From positions 1-64,000 of the forward strand of contig NZ_UZWD01000017.1 of assembly GCF_900631955.1 (NCBI RefSeq): a stretch of DNA of 64,000 nucleotides, written 5' to 3'. Positions 17,057 through 24,657 of this stretch are shown in pieces. The stretch is from Devosia equisanguinis. Lineage in GTDB: Bacteria > Pseudomonadota > Alphaproteobacteria > Rhizobiales > Devosiaceae. The first letter of the stretch is position 1. Each line of letters opens with the position of its first letter. The notes under the pieces were generated by a model, which saw only the letters and a list, made by a program, of their open reading frames with translations, made no database searches and was not told the origin of the DNA. A program made the translations under genes and the position numbers.

Positions 17057-17452
17057 CTACCAACCTACTATGCCCCTTGCTGGGCGCGTGCCGGTAATCA
17101 TGATCTGTTCGATATAGGTGCCCACTTCCATACCGAACCGGAATGCCAGTTCGCGGCAGGCTTCGTGGGTCTTCGGCAACGCCTCATAAGCATAGTCGAA
17201 ATGCATCACCGCGATCTGCACATCCTTGAAGGCTGCGTTCGCCACATCGGCATCGAGCCATCCGTTCCGGTCCATGTCACGGCTGGTGAACAACATGGTC
17301 TTGGACCAGTCACCGACCAACTGCAGGACCGTTGCCCGGAGGTTGGCGCAATCGCGTTGTCCCTGCTGGTCAACGGCATGGACACGAGCAACCAAAGACA
17401 GAAATGCCGGGAACAGCACAAAGGCCATTCCCGGCACGCGGAGGTATTTCAT
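17057..17452 (-). CDS. Secreted hypothetical protein with EF-hand-like loop
   Basis: This 131-aa protein starts at ATG MKYLRVPGMAFVLFPAFLSL, a clear Sec signal peptide ending near AHA. The mature part contains one loop with EF-hand spacing (DMDRNGWLDAD), where D-x-D-x-N-G is canonical. A calcium-binding periplasmic role is possible, but a single loop is weak evidence. It follows 11 nt after the DUF6641-like gene on the same strand, so the two may form an operon. No enzymatic motif is visible. Confidence 0.55.
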   Translation of the reverse strand: MKYLRVPGMAFVLFPAFLSLVARVHAVDQQGQRDCANLRATVLQLVGDWSKTMLFTSRDMDRNGWLDADVANAAFKDVQIAVMHFDYAYEALPKTHEACRELAFRFGMEVGTYIEQIMITGTRPARGIVGW

Positions 17453-17463
17453 GATGGCCGGGA

Positions 17464-17910
17464 TCAACCGGCCTTGCGCAGCATGTGCCCGCGTTCGGCA
17501 GCCGCAGCCGCAAGCTGTGCATCCAGTTCACCAGCACGGACAGCTTCGGTCAGGGTGTCGATGATCGCGGGGAGCGCCGAAAGTTCGCCAACTGCAATGG
17601 CATTCTTGTCCTTAGCAAATTCGATGGGCTTGGCCGCATAGCGCAGGGAAAAGAAGGTCTGACCGCTGGCATCCACGAACCAGCCTGCGCGGAGACGTTT
17701 CGGGGTTTCGACCTGGACCCGCTGACCTTCCTCGTTCTTGCGCCACACCATATGGGTCGGCGCATAGTGCTGCCCAGCAAGCTTGGCTTCGGCCATGGCC
17801 CTCTGTTCCGCCAGCGCCGCGATCACCTTGTTGCGGGCGCGTTCCACAGGATCATTGCTGGTGCGAACAGGCTGGGCCGTGGTCAGTTTCAGGGTCTTCA
17901 GGATGCTCAT
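17464..17910 (-). CDS. DUF6641-like protein
   Basis: This 148-aa cytosolic protein has the features I associate with DUF6641: an opening MSILKTLKLTT, a helix NKVIAALAEQRAMAEAKLAG, then 'PKRLRAGWFVDASGQTFFSLRY' as a central beta region, and an alanine-rich helical tail. Members are found on plasmids and islands of alphaproteobacteria. The function is unknown. It has GGAG 13 nt upstream of the ATG and precedes a secreted EF-hand-like protein. Confidence 0.65.
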   Translation of the reverse strand: MSILKTLKLTTAQPVRTSNDPVERARNKVIAALAEQRAMAEAKLAGQHYAPTHMVWRKNEEGQRVQVETPKRLRAGWFVDASGQTFFSLRYAAKPIEFAKDKNAIAVGELSALPAIIDTLTEAVRAGELDAQLAAAAAERGHMLRKAG

Positions 17911-17994
17911 GCGGCGTTTTCTCCATGTGGTTTACTTGCCACATGGCCTAGCGCCAACGGCCAAAAGAGCGACCAAAAAGTCTGATAGGACGGC

Positions 17995-19290
17995 TTGGTC
18001 GATCACGAGACCACGAGCCTGACATTGACCAAAACCCACTCCCGCCAAGAGCTTCTGGACATCATCTGGAGCAAGCCCACCCGCGAGGTCGCAGAAGACA
18101 TTGGTGTATCAACCGCCGCAATCTCCACCTACTGCAAGGACAACGACATCCCTGCACCGCCTCGCGGGCACTGGCTGAGGGCCGAAGGCAAGCGGGTGAA
18201 AAAGCCCAGCTTGCCACCGAGGGGGATTGGGAAGCGAGATACAATCAGGGTCGGTGGTAGCAACGGCTACTACTATTCCTATCCCGAACCTGCGGGACTT
18301 ATGACGATGGAAATCGGTCCAGCGCCGAGCTTTCAACCCAGCATCGACAAGGTCATGGAAACGGTGCGTCAGCAGGTTGGCAAGGTCGCTGTTCCCCGCG
18401 ACTTTTCTAGGGCGCATCATCTCATTCGGAGGCTCTTGGAACACGACGAGGAACGCCGGATCAAATATCTGTCGGCCTCGTATCACTCCTATTGGGATGC
18501 CCCGTATTTCGATGCGCCATACGAGAAGCGGCGACTACGCATGATGAATGCCCTGATGCTCGACCTGCATCGGTTCGGCGGCAAAGCGACAATGCGTGAC
18601 AAAAACCCTTCGGGCTTTTCTTATAAAGTCGGACACCAGAACCTTTATGTCACGGTGGACCATCCCGAGAGCCGCCGTTCAAGCTGGATGAGTGAAGAAC
18701 TCGCCACGCGTTCAGTATCGGAACCGATCGTAATTTCCATTGGACAGGGCGACAAAGACAAGAAGCCACAGCGCCGGTGGATCGACAACGGCGGCGACAA
18801 GGTCGAGGCTCATCTTCAGGACATCCTTGTGTCCATGATCGTTACCGCAGAAGTCGAGTTCCGGGACGATGAACTGCGGCGGCACAATTGGCTGATTTCC
18901 CGCAAGGAGCAGCTGATCGAGAACGAGCGAAAGCGCATCGAGGAGGAATTAAAGCGCGAGCGTGAACGGAACGAAGCCGACCGCAAAGCCAGGTATGACG
19001 GCCTATTGCTGGATGCTGCTGCCCACCGACAGGCTGAAGATATCCGAGCCTACGCGCTTAAAGTCGCTACGGAGAAAGCCGCAGTCGATAATGCTGCGGC
19101 TGTAGATGAATGGGTAGCGTGGGCGCTCCTTCAAGCAGATGATATCGACCCCATCATCCGAATGAAAACGAGTGGCACCATCGCGAGGGCGCCCGAGGAA
19201 ATTAGAGAACATCAATCATCTGAGCTTCGAAGGAAAGCAGATGAATTAAAGCCGCTGCTTGAGAAGCCGCGAGGGTATGGCGCTTACTAA
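17995..19290 (+). CDS. Large hypothetical protein with N-terminal HTH
   Basis: This 431-aa protein uses TTG 17995 as the first in-frame start; another TTG about 27 nt further in is possible. The N-terminus (residues about 15-60) matches a helix-turn-helix type seen in many alphaproteobacterial proteins: REVAEDIGVSTAAISTYC followed by IPAPPRGHW. Residues about 290-330 form a highly charged single alpha helix or coiled coil rich in E, R and K. No catalytic motif is visible. It is divergent from the DUF6641-like gene. A DNA-binding role is inferred from the HTH only. Confidence 0.6.
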   Translation: MVDHETTSLTLTKTHSRQELLDIIWSKPTREVAEDIGVSTAAISTYCKDNDIPAPPRGHWLRAEGKRVKKPSLPPRGIGKRDTIRVGGSNGYYYSYPEPAGLMTMEIGPAPSFQPSIDKVMETVRQQVGKVAVPRDFSRAHHLIRRLLEHDEERRIKYLSASYHSYWDAPYFDAPYEKRRLRMMNALMLDLHRFGGKATMRDKNPSGFSYKVGHQNLYVTVDHPESRRSSWMSEELATRSVSEPIVISIGQGDKDKKPQRRWIDNGGDKVEAHLQDILVSMIVTAEVEFRDDELRRHNWLISRKEQLIENERKRIEEELKRERERNEADRKARYDGLLLDAAAHRQAEDIRAYALKVATEKAAVDNAAAVDEWVAWALLQADDIDPIIRMKTSGTIARAPEEIREHQSSELRRKADELKPLLEKPRGYGAY

Positions 19291-19369
19291 CTGCATATTT
19301 GCCTTTGCAGGAGCGTGACATTGCCGTTTCGCCTCACAGCTGTTTCAATGCGGACATTGGGGAGGCACT

Positions 19370-20566
19370 ATGCGGTTCTTGCTTCTAGTTTTTCTGGCGT
19401 TGACAACCGCGTTCGCGCCAGCGCTTGCCGACGAGCGTATCGGCGCATTTGTGGTGTCCGATCAAAGTCAATCTGCGATCTTACTCGACGGCGAGATTGG
19501 CATTGGCACTCCGCTTGAGTTCCGGCGTGCTCTGGCTTTGCGACCAGACGCCAAAGTTGTCGTGCTTTCTAGTGACGGAGGGTTGGTCGCTAGCGCCTTG
19601 CTTATCGCTGACGACATTCACACAAAAGGCCTCAGCACAGTCATTCCCGACGGTGCCAAATGTTATTCCGCCTGCGCCTTCATCTTCTTCGCGGGTAAAG
19701 AGAGGCTAGCAAGTGGCGAGCTCGGTGTGCATCAGATGTGGTCTGAGAAGCCTGACCCTTCCGGCGTGCAGTCGTCAGTCTCTGATATTCTTGAGGTACT
19801 AACTCGCTTTGACACCCACACAGAAGTGTTCACACGCATGTTCCGAACGCCAAGCGAGGATATGTACGTCTTCACCCAAGCCGAACTAGACGAGCTAGAG
19901 ATCAATCGTGTCGGGAAGGGTTTGAAAGGCAAGGCGGACTATACTGCCTTGGCTGAGCTGATTGAACCTGCTGCTCCATCTGAAAACACTACGCCGCCGG
20001 CAGCAGCGGAAACCGTCGAGGATTTCGGCCTGCGTTTGGCCCTTTACGAAGGTCTCGATTTTTACGGCCAAGACATTTCTTCGGAGCGTGAGGTCGACGC
20101 TGTTGCTTGTGCTGCCACGTGCCTTGGCAATCAGCAGTGTGTCGCATTTACCTTCAACGCAAACCCATCGCTGACACGCGGTCCAAACTGTTTTCTGAAG
20201 AGTGGGACGGATCGTCTTGAGGGGTACTCCGACGCACTTTCCGGCGTTTTTCTTCCGCCGAACATGTCAACAGCGCCAACATTTCGCATCGGCGTCATCG
20301 ATCCCACGGTCGATGTGTCGCCACGAACCGACTATTCCGGTGGCGATCTGAGTTCTGCGCCATGGCCTGGAATAAGCACGCCAGGAGCCTGCCGAATGGC
20401 GTGTGTTGATAACGACCAGTGTGTTGCCTTCGCATTTGCGAGTGGGCCGAAACAATGCTGGCTAAAAGCAGAGGTGGGTGAACGCCAGTCAGCAACCAAC
20501 GTCACCAGCGGGGTAAAGCGGTGGGTGACGTTTACTGCTGGCGAGGTTCTTGATCTATCGGAGTAA
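19370..20566 (+). CDS. Secreted ClpP/SppA-fold protease with two PAN-like domains
   Basis: This 398-aa protein has a GGAGG ribosome binding site and a clear signal peptide cleaved after ALA (residue 20). Residues about 22-190 have a ClpP-crotonase fold: LSSDGG oxyanion-type loop, nucleophile Ser100 in CYSACAFIFFAG, and His121 in GVHQ, the order and spacing seen in ClpP and periplasmic homologues. Residues about 225-290 and 310-390 are two cysteine-rich PAN/Apple-like modules (CAATCLGNQQCVAF and CRMACVDNDQCVAF), which bind proteins or carbohydrates. It probably acts in the periplasm. Combination and context are unusual; substrate unknown. Confidence 0.78.
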   Translation: MRFLLLVFLALTTAFAPALADERIGAFVVSDQSQSAILLDGEIGIGTPLEFRRALALRPDAKVVVLSSDGGLVASALLIADDIHTKGLSTVIPDGAKCYSACAFIFFAGKERLASGELGVHQMWSEKPDPSGVQSSVSDILEVLTRFDTHTEVFTRMFRTPSEDMYVFTQAELDELEINRVGKGLKGKADYTALAELIEPAAPSENTTPPAAAETVEDFGLRLALYEGLDFYGQDISSEREVDAVACAATCLGNQQCVAFTFNANPSLTRGPNCFLKSGTDRLEGYSDALSGVFLPPNMSTAPTFRIGVIDPTVDVSPRTDYSGGDLSSAPWPGISTPGACRMACVDNDQCVAFAFASGPKQCWLKAEVGERQSATNVTSGVKRWVTFTAGEVLDLSE

Positions 20567-20792
20567 TCGACCCTGTTGCCGTATAGTCGACACTCGGCTG
20601 GCTTGCTATGTCGGCTGCGAACGCCTTTTGTATAGCTAGAAGCCGGCGCTGCCACGCTAGCTTGTAAGTGCCCGTATGATCCTTTTCCACCAATGCGGCT
20701 ATGGCAAACCGGCCTGGTAGTTCCTGGGCTGGTGCCGATGTGCCCAGCAGCAGGCATACAAAACCAGCTGTGACGTACCGCTTGATATGCAT
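20532..20792 (-). CDS. Small secreted hypothetical protein
   Basis: This 86-aa protein starts MHIKRYVTAGFVCLLLGTSA, a plausible Sec signal peptide ending AQ, followed by a polar mature part of about 60 residues. Its 3' end overlaps the convergent ClpP/PAN gene by 35 nt. No family is recognised. The clear signal peptide favours a real gene, but its short length and the overlap keep confidence modest. Confidence 0.42.
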   Translation of the reverse strand: MHIKRYVTAGFVCLLLGTSAPAQELPGRFAIAALVEKDHTGTYKLAWQRRLLAIQKAFAADIASQPSVDYTATGSITPIDQEPRQQ

Positions 20793-20938
20793 CGCGAACT
20801 CCGAGTTACAGCATTGTTGCAGCCCAGAGTTAACAGGTGGTTAAGTTTTACTATTTGATAACCAATAGCAGTAGTCGAGATGCTGTCAAACGCATGCGGC
20901 GCTAAATGTGGTTACATTCTGCCCATGAAAGTAAGTGA

Positions 20939-21742
20939 ATGGTACCTGAAGTTATTGAAGCCAAAGGATCTTGGTTAAATGAAACGTTTGAGTGTTTTGT
21001 GCCAGAGGATTTTGGTGGCCTCTGTGCAATGTCTTACGCGAGTGAAGGGAAGGAACATTGGTGCGTCTTCCCTAACAGGAAGTCTGCCATGGGAGCGGCT
21101 TCGATTGCATGTCGAAACGACATAGGCGGCTATTTGAATGTCTCGATCCGTCCGATCGTCTCAGATGTTCAACCTGATCAGGTTTACGCGAGCGCAACTG
21201 ACTGGCTATTTGATAGTCAGATTTCAGAAAGCTCGGAAGCTCCGGCGAGCCCAGTAAACAAGGTTGTTAGAAAACTCATGCATGAGTTGGTAACGACGCT
21301 GGCGGAGTTTCCAGACGAGTTGGCGAGTGTGGAATGGCGTGATCTTGAACGACTGCTCGGAGTTGTATTTGAGCGACTTGAATTCGATGTCACCGTGACA
21401 CGCTCGGCAAAAGACGGCGGCTTCGACATTGTCCTGAAAGCTGACGGACAAACCTATCTTGTCGAGGTGAAGCACTGGGCGCAGCCAAACCGTGTTGGAC
21501 CTGGGGTACTCCGAAAATTCACGGACGTGGCCGTATCACATGGTGCGCAGGGGCTGCTGATTTCGTCGTCAGGTTTTACGTCAACCTTGCTCCGTGGGCG
21601 CATCGAACTAACGCAGTTGCCGGTCTTACTTGGGGACGCAACAAAAATCATTTCGCTATGCCGTTGCTATGTTCAGTCTGAAAGAGGAGTTTGGCGTCGG
21701 GAAAAGACCGCGAGCGAGCTGTTATTTGCCGGGGCTTTTTAG
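20939..21742 (+). CDS. Mrr-like restriction endonuclease (type IV-like)
   Basis: This 267-aa protein has a C-terminal Mrr-type PD-(D/E)xK nuclease domain: FERLEFDVTVTRSAKDGG leads to Asp163, and E176-V-K178 (LVEVKHW) completes the active site. The following LLISSSGFT is also typical of Mrr_cat. The N-terminal about 120 residues are not recognised and may form the sensor for modified DNA. It is the last gene before the island border, a usual place for defence cargo. The ATG at 20939 has only a weak ribosome binding site. Composition is visibly more AT-rich than the genes right of the border. Confidence 0.8.
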   Translation: MVPEVIEAKGSWLNETFECFVPEDFGGLCAMSYASEGKEHWCVFPNRKSAMGAASIACRNDIGGYLNVSIRPIVSDVQPDQVYASATDWLFDSQISESSEAPASPVNKVVRKLMHELVTTLAEFPDELASVEWRDLERLLGVVFERLEFDVTVTRSAKDGGFDIVLKADGQTYLVEVKHWAQPNRVGPGVLRKFTDVAVSHGAQGLLISSSGFTSTLLRGRIELTQLPVLLGDATKIISLCRCYVQSERGVWRREKTASELLFAGAF

Positions 21743-21831
21743 TATCCGCCGAAAGATTAGCCCTAGCACGTATCTAGCACGAGAATTCTTTAGTATTTGA
21801 AATTTAATAAACTTTTGGCGTTTTGTTGCAA

Positions 21832-21876
21832 TTGGTAAGGGAGAGGCCGACAGTTCAATCCTGTCCGGCAGCACCA
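21832..21876 (+). other. 3' fragment of tRNA-Thr(GGU), island attachment site
   Basis: The sequence begins in the anticodon loop (TTGGTAA, anticodon GGT). It continues with the 3' anticodon stem GGGAG, a 5-nt variable loop, a T arm GACAG-TTCAATC-CTGTC, the acceptor strand CGGCAGC, a discriminator A and CCA. The 5' half is absent: no CTCCC or acceptor GCTGCCG lies upstream. This is the duplicated core expected at the distal end of an element that integrated at the tRNA anticodon loop. Confidence 0.85.
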
Positions 21877-22028
21877 GTTTTCCCGGCAATTATTGGTATG
21901 TCAGAGCGCTGGCTGGGTGTGCCCGGTCGAGAGGGAATCAGTCTGGCTGCTGCTTGGACGGAGTCTTTTTCAGTGTTGGCGAAGCTGGGCGCCTCTGGAG
22001 ACTGCTCGACCGGGTTCGGGGAGGGGCG

Positions 22029-23072
22029 CTAATCCGCTACCGGTTCCAGCGGCGAGGCTATGTAAGCCGCGATGAGCTGTCCAAGCGCCACGAGCGAGGC
22101 CATGTGCGTGCGTTCCCAGCCATGGGAGCTGTCGAGCGAGAAGCAGACGAGGCCGACGCGGATATCCCAGCCGGCCTCGACGGCGGCGGCGCTGTCGGAG
22201 CGGTAGTGGCGGAACGTGTCGCGGACATGGGCAATGCCCTCGCGAGCACAGATATCAAGCATGTGCCGGGTCATGCGGGCATCGAAGGGGCCCTGGCGAT
22301 CCCGCATTGCAATGGTCACGGCGTCGTCGCGAGAGCTTTGGTTTGGTGCGGTCACCGCATTGTCGATGGCAAGCAGTTCTTCCACTTCGGAGCCGAAACC
22401 ATGAGTGCCGCCTATGCCGATTTCCTCGGCAATGGTGAACATGGCCTGGAAGGGGACAGCGACCTCTACAGTGCCCTCGGCAATCGCCTTAAGCACCGCC
22501 AGAAGCGTGGCGCAGCCCGCCTTGTCGTCGAGATGACGGGAAACAATGAAGCCGTCGATCACCTCGGGCTGGGCATCGATGGCGACCATGTCGCCGACAT
22601 TAAAGCCGGCAGCAACCAGCGCGTCGTGGCCGGGCAGGACGGCATCGACGCGGATTTCGAGATTGTCCCAGTCGGCAGGCTGGGTGTCGACATCGGTGTT
22701 GAAACGATGGCCCGAGGCTTTGAGCGGCAGGATGGTACCGCGATGCTCCCCAGCATCGGAAAAGATGGTGACGCGGGCGCCTTCCGCGAAACGGGCGGCC
22801 CAGGTGCCGGTATTGCGCAGGGCAAGGCGGCCATTGGGCTTGAGTTCGGTGACCATGGCGCCGAGCGTGTCGAGATGCGCTGCGAGCGCCCGGCGGGGCG
22901 TGCCGTCGCCGACCTTGATATAGAGCACGCCGCGCCGGGTATATTTGGGGGCGTATCCGAGTTCGCGTAGCCAGCGATCGACCAGCGCGACGGCGCGCTC
23001 GGTCATGCCAACGGGGCTTGGCGTTTTGACGAGATCGAGGAGCCGGGCGAGGAGATAGTCATGATCGATCAT
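22029..23072 (-). CDS. M42 family metallo-aminopeptidase
   Basis: This 347-aa protein is a dinuclear zinc aminopeptidase of family M42 (YsdC/FrvX/glutamyl aminopeptidase type). It has the metal-binding AAHLDTLGAMV, the HLDDKAGCATLL bridging Asp region, the catalytic EEIG (FTIAEEIGIGG) and a C-terminal S-HGWERTHM histidine motif. It should trim imported peptides in the cytoplasm. Its ATG overlaps the gntR stop by 4 nt, making it the last gene of the peptide-import operon. Length is normal for the family. Specificity (acidic or neutral residues) cannot be read from sequence. Confidence 0.85.
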   Translation of the reverse strand: MIDHDYLLARLLDLVKTPSPVGMTERAVALVDRWLRELGYAPKYTRRGVLYIKVGDGTPRRALAAHLDTLGAMVTELKPNGRLALRNTGTWAARFAEGARVTIFSDAGEHRGTILPLKASGHRFNTDVDTQPADWDNLEIRVDAVLPGHDALVAAGFNVGDMVAIDAQPEVIDGFIVSRHLDDKAGCATLLAVLKAIAEGTVEVAVPFQAMFTIAEEIGIGGTHGFGSEVEELLAIDNAVTAPNQSSRDDAVTIAMRDRQGPFDARMTRHMLDICAREGIAHVRDTFRHYRSDSAAAVEAGWDIRVGLVCFSLDSSHGWERTHMASLVALGQLIAAYIASPLEPVAD

Positions 23073-23857
23073 GCGCTGCGGCGCTTTCGGGTCTGGGATG
23101 GCTGAATTTCCTCAAGGAAGCGGTCTTCGAGCCTGGCCTCGAGCCCCAACATATGCTGCTCGGCCTCTGCCATGTGCTCGGCCAGGATAGCGGAAGCCGC
23201 TGCCGCGTCGCGCTTCCGCATGGCAGCGATCAAATCGCGCTGGTGACCAATACCGCTTTCGCGCGACACCGGTTCTGGCTGCACATAGATGTCCTGCGCG
23301 ATGGTGAGCTCCTTGAGCAGGCGCTGCAGGAAGCGGCAGGTGAATGCGAGAATGGGGTTGTCGGAATACTCCGCCACCACGCCGTGAAAATCGAGCTCGG
23401 CCATGCGCTGGTTCCAGCGCTCGGTGGCGTCGATCGGTTCGTGATCGTAGATGCGGATGATGGCTTCGAGGCGCTTCAAGCCGGCTTCGTCGATATGCGG
23501 CGTGGCGCTGGCAGCCAGTTGTGGCTCCAGCACTTTGCGCATCTCGTAGACATTGGCGATGGTCAGGTTCTTGGCGAAGAGGAAATTGGACAACAGGCTC
23601 ATCGCCCGCCCTTCCGACATGCGCTCGATAAAAGCGCCGCCTCCCGGACCAGTGCGCACCGAAATCAGGCCCTGCACTTCGAGCGCCTTGAGCGCCTCGC
23701 GCACAGTGCCCTTGCTGGCCGCGAACTGCGCAATCAGGTCACGCTCCTGCGGCAGGCGGTCACCGGGGCCCAGGCCATGCTCGACAATCATGCGCTTGAT
23801 GGCGTCGACGATCTCGTCGGTGCGCTTGCGGCGGGGAATGGACTCTACCTGGCTCAT
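23069..23857 (-). CDS. GntR/FadR-type transcriptional regulator (FCD domain)
   Basis: This 262-aa protein has an N-terminal GntR winged helix (RLPQERDLIAQFAASKGTVREALKALEVQGLI reading in two parts, residues about 35-75) and a C-terminal all-helical FCD effector domain with the metal/ligand histidine pattern (D-x3-H around ELDFH, and IGHQRDL). It sits inside the operon, overlapping the ATPase gene upstream and the M42 gene downstream by 4 nt each. It probably represses the importer operon in response to a peptide-derived ligand. The 17-bp-arm inverted repeat at 29180-29224 is the best operator candidate. Confidence 0.85.
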   Translation of the reverse strand: MSQVESIPRRKRTDEIVDAIKRMIVEHGLGPGDRLPQERDLIAQFAASKGTVREALKALEVQGLISVRTGPGGGAFIERMSEGRAMSLLSNFLFAKNLTIANVYEMRKVLEPQLAASATPHIDEAGLKRLEAIIRIYDHEPIDATERWNQRMAELDFHGVVAEYSDNPILAFTCRFLQRLLKELTIAQDIYVQPEPVSRESGIGHQRDLIAAMRKRDAAAASAILAEHMAEAEQHMLGLEARLEDRFLEEIQPSQTRKRRSA

Positions 23858-24657
23858 GCGGCATCCGGGTTCAGGCGCGGCGCGCTGGCGATCAACGAGC
23901 GCGTATAATCATGTTGCGGGCTGGCGAAGAGCTGGGCTGCAGGGCCTACCTCCACCACCTCTCCCAGATACATGACGGCGACTCGATCGGAAATCGATTC
24001 CACCACGGCGAGATCGTGGCTGATAAACAGATAGGAGAGCCCCAGATCATCGCGCAATTGCTGCAGCAGCAGCAGCACCTGTGCCTGCACCGACACGTCG
24101 AGTGCGCTGACCGGTTCGTCGAGCACCATGATGCTGGCTTCTGCCGCTAGTGCCCGGGCAATGGCGATGCGCTGGGCCTGGCCGCCTGAAAACTCATGCG
24201 GATAGCGCTCCAGCGTGTCGAGCGGCATCTGCACGGCGTCGACAAGTTCGCGCTTGCGGATGGCGCGGCGTGTTGCGTCATGGCCGCAAAGCAGTTTCAG
24301 CGGCACGTCGAGAATCTGGCCGATGGTCTTGCGTGGGTTAAGCGAGGCCACCGGATCCTGGAACACATATTGAATGGTGCGGCCGAAGGCCCGCGAGCCC
24401 GACGAGGCCAGATCCGCCCAGGGTTTGTTGTCGATCAGCATGCTGCCGGATGTCGGCGCCTCCAGGCCAACCAGCATGCGCGCCAATGTGGACTTGCCCG
24501 AGCCGCTTTCGCCCACGATTCCCAGCGTTTCGCCGCGCCTGAGGTCGAGCGAGATGCCTTTGACGGCCTGAACCTCGTTGGACTTCCGGCCGAAAAGCGA
24601 ACGCCCGCCGCCGAACGTTTTGACCAGATCGCGAATTTGCACCGCATTGTCGCTCAT
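23854..24657 (-). CDS. Peptide ABC transporter ATP-binding protein (DppF type)
   Basis: This 267-aa nucleotide-binding subunit has Walker A GESGSGKST, the ABC signature FSGGQAQRIAIARAL, Walker B IMVLDEPVSALD and the switch SHDLAV. The C-terminal segment with SPQHDYTRSLI is typical of oligopeptide/dipeptide importer ATPases. It pairs with the ATPase half of the neighbouring permease-ATPase fusion. It overlaps the fusion gene by 4 nt and gntR by 4 nt. Substrate class (peptides) follows from the family and the M42 peptidase in the same operon. Confidence 0.88.
   Translation of the reverse strand: MSDNAVQIRDLVKTFGGGRSLFGRKSNEVQAVKGISLDLRRGETLGIVGESGSGKSTLARMLVGLEAPTSGSMLIDNKPWADLASSGSRAFGRTIQYVFQDPVASLNPRKTIGQILDVPLKLLCGHDATRRAIRKRELVDAVQMPLDTLERYPHEFSGGQAQRIAIARALAAEASIMVLDEPVSALDVSVQAQVLLLLQQLRDDLGLSYLFISHDLAVVESISDRVAVMYLGEVVEVGPAAQLFASPQHDYTRSLIASAPRLNPDAA

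Larger units (their letters stand above)
1..21876. mobile_element. Integrated genomic island (left end outside window)
   Basis: The region ends on the right at a duplicated tRNA-Thr 3' fragment (21832-21876). It contains a tyrosine recombinase, an HUH/Rep-like protein, defence-type genes (methyltransferase, helicase, SMC-like ATPase, Mrr-like nuclease) and many short unknown proteins. To the right the content changes to GC-rich metabolic operons. The left boundary, where a complete tRNA-Thr is expected, is not in the window. The integrase lies about 11 kb inside the right border, so this may be two elements in tandem. The island reading is inferred; the tRNA fragment and gene content are seen directly. 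Confidence 0.65.

Noticed and set aside
16793..17641. 282-aa plus-strand frame
   Set aside because: It crosses the intergenic hairpin and runs antisense to two better-supported minus-strand genes; it has no ribosome binding site or family features.
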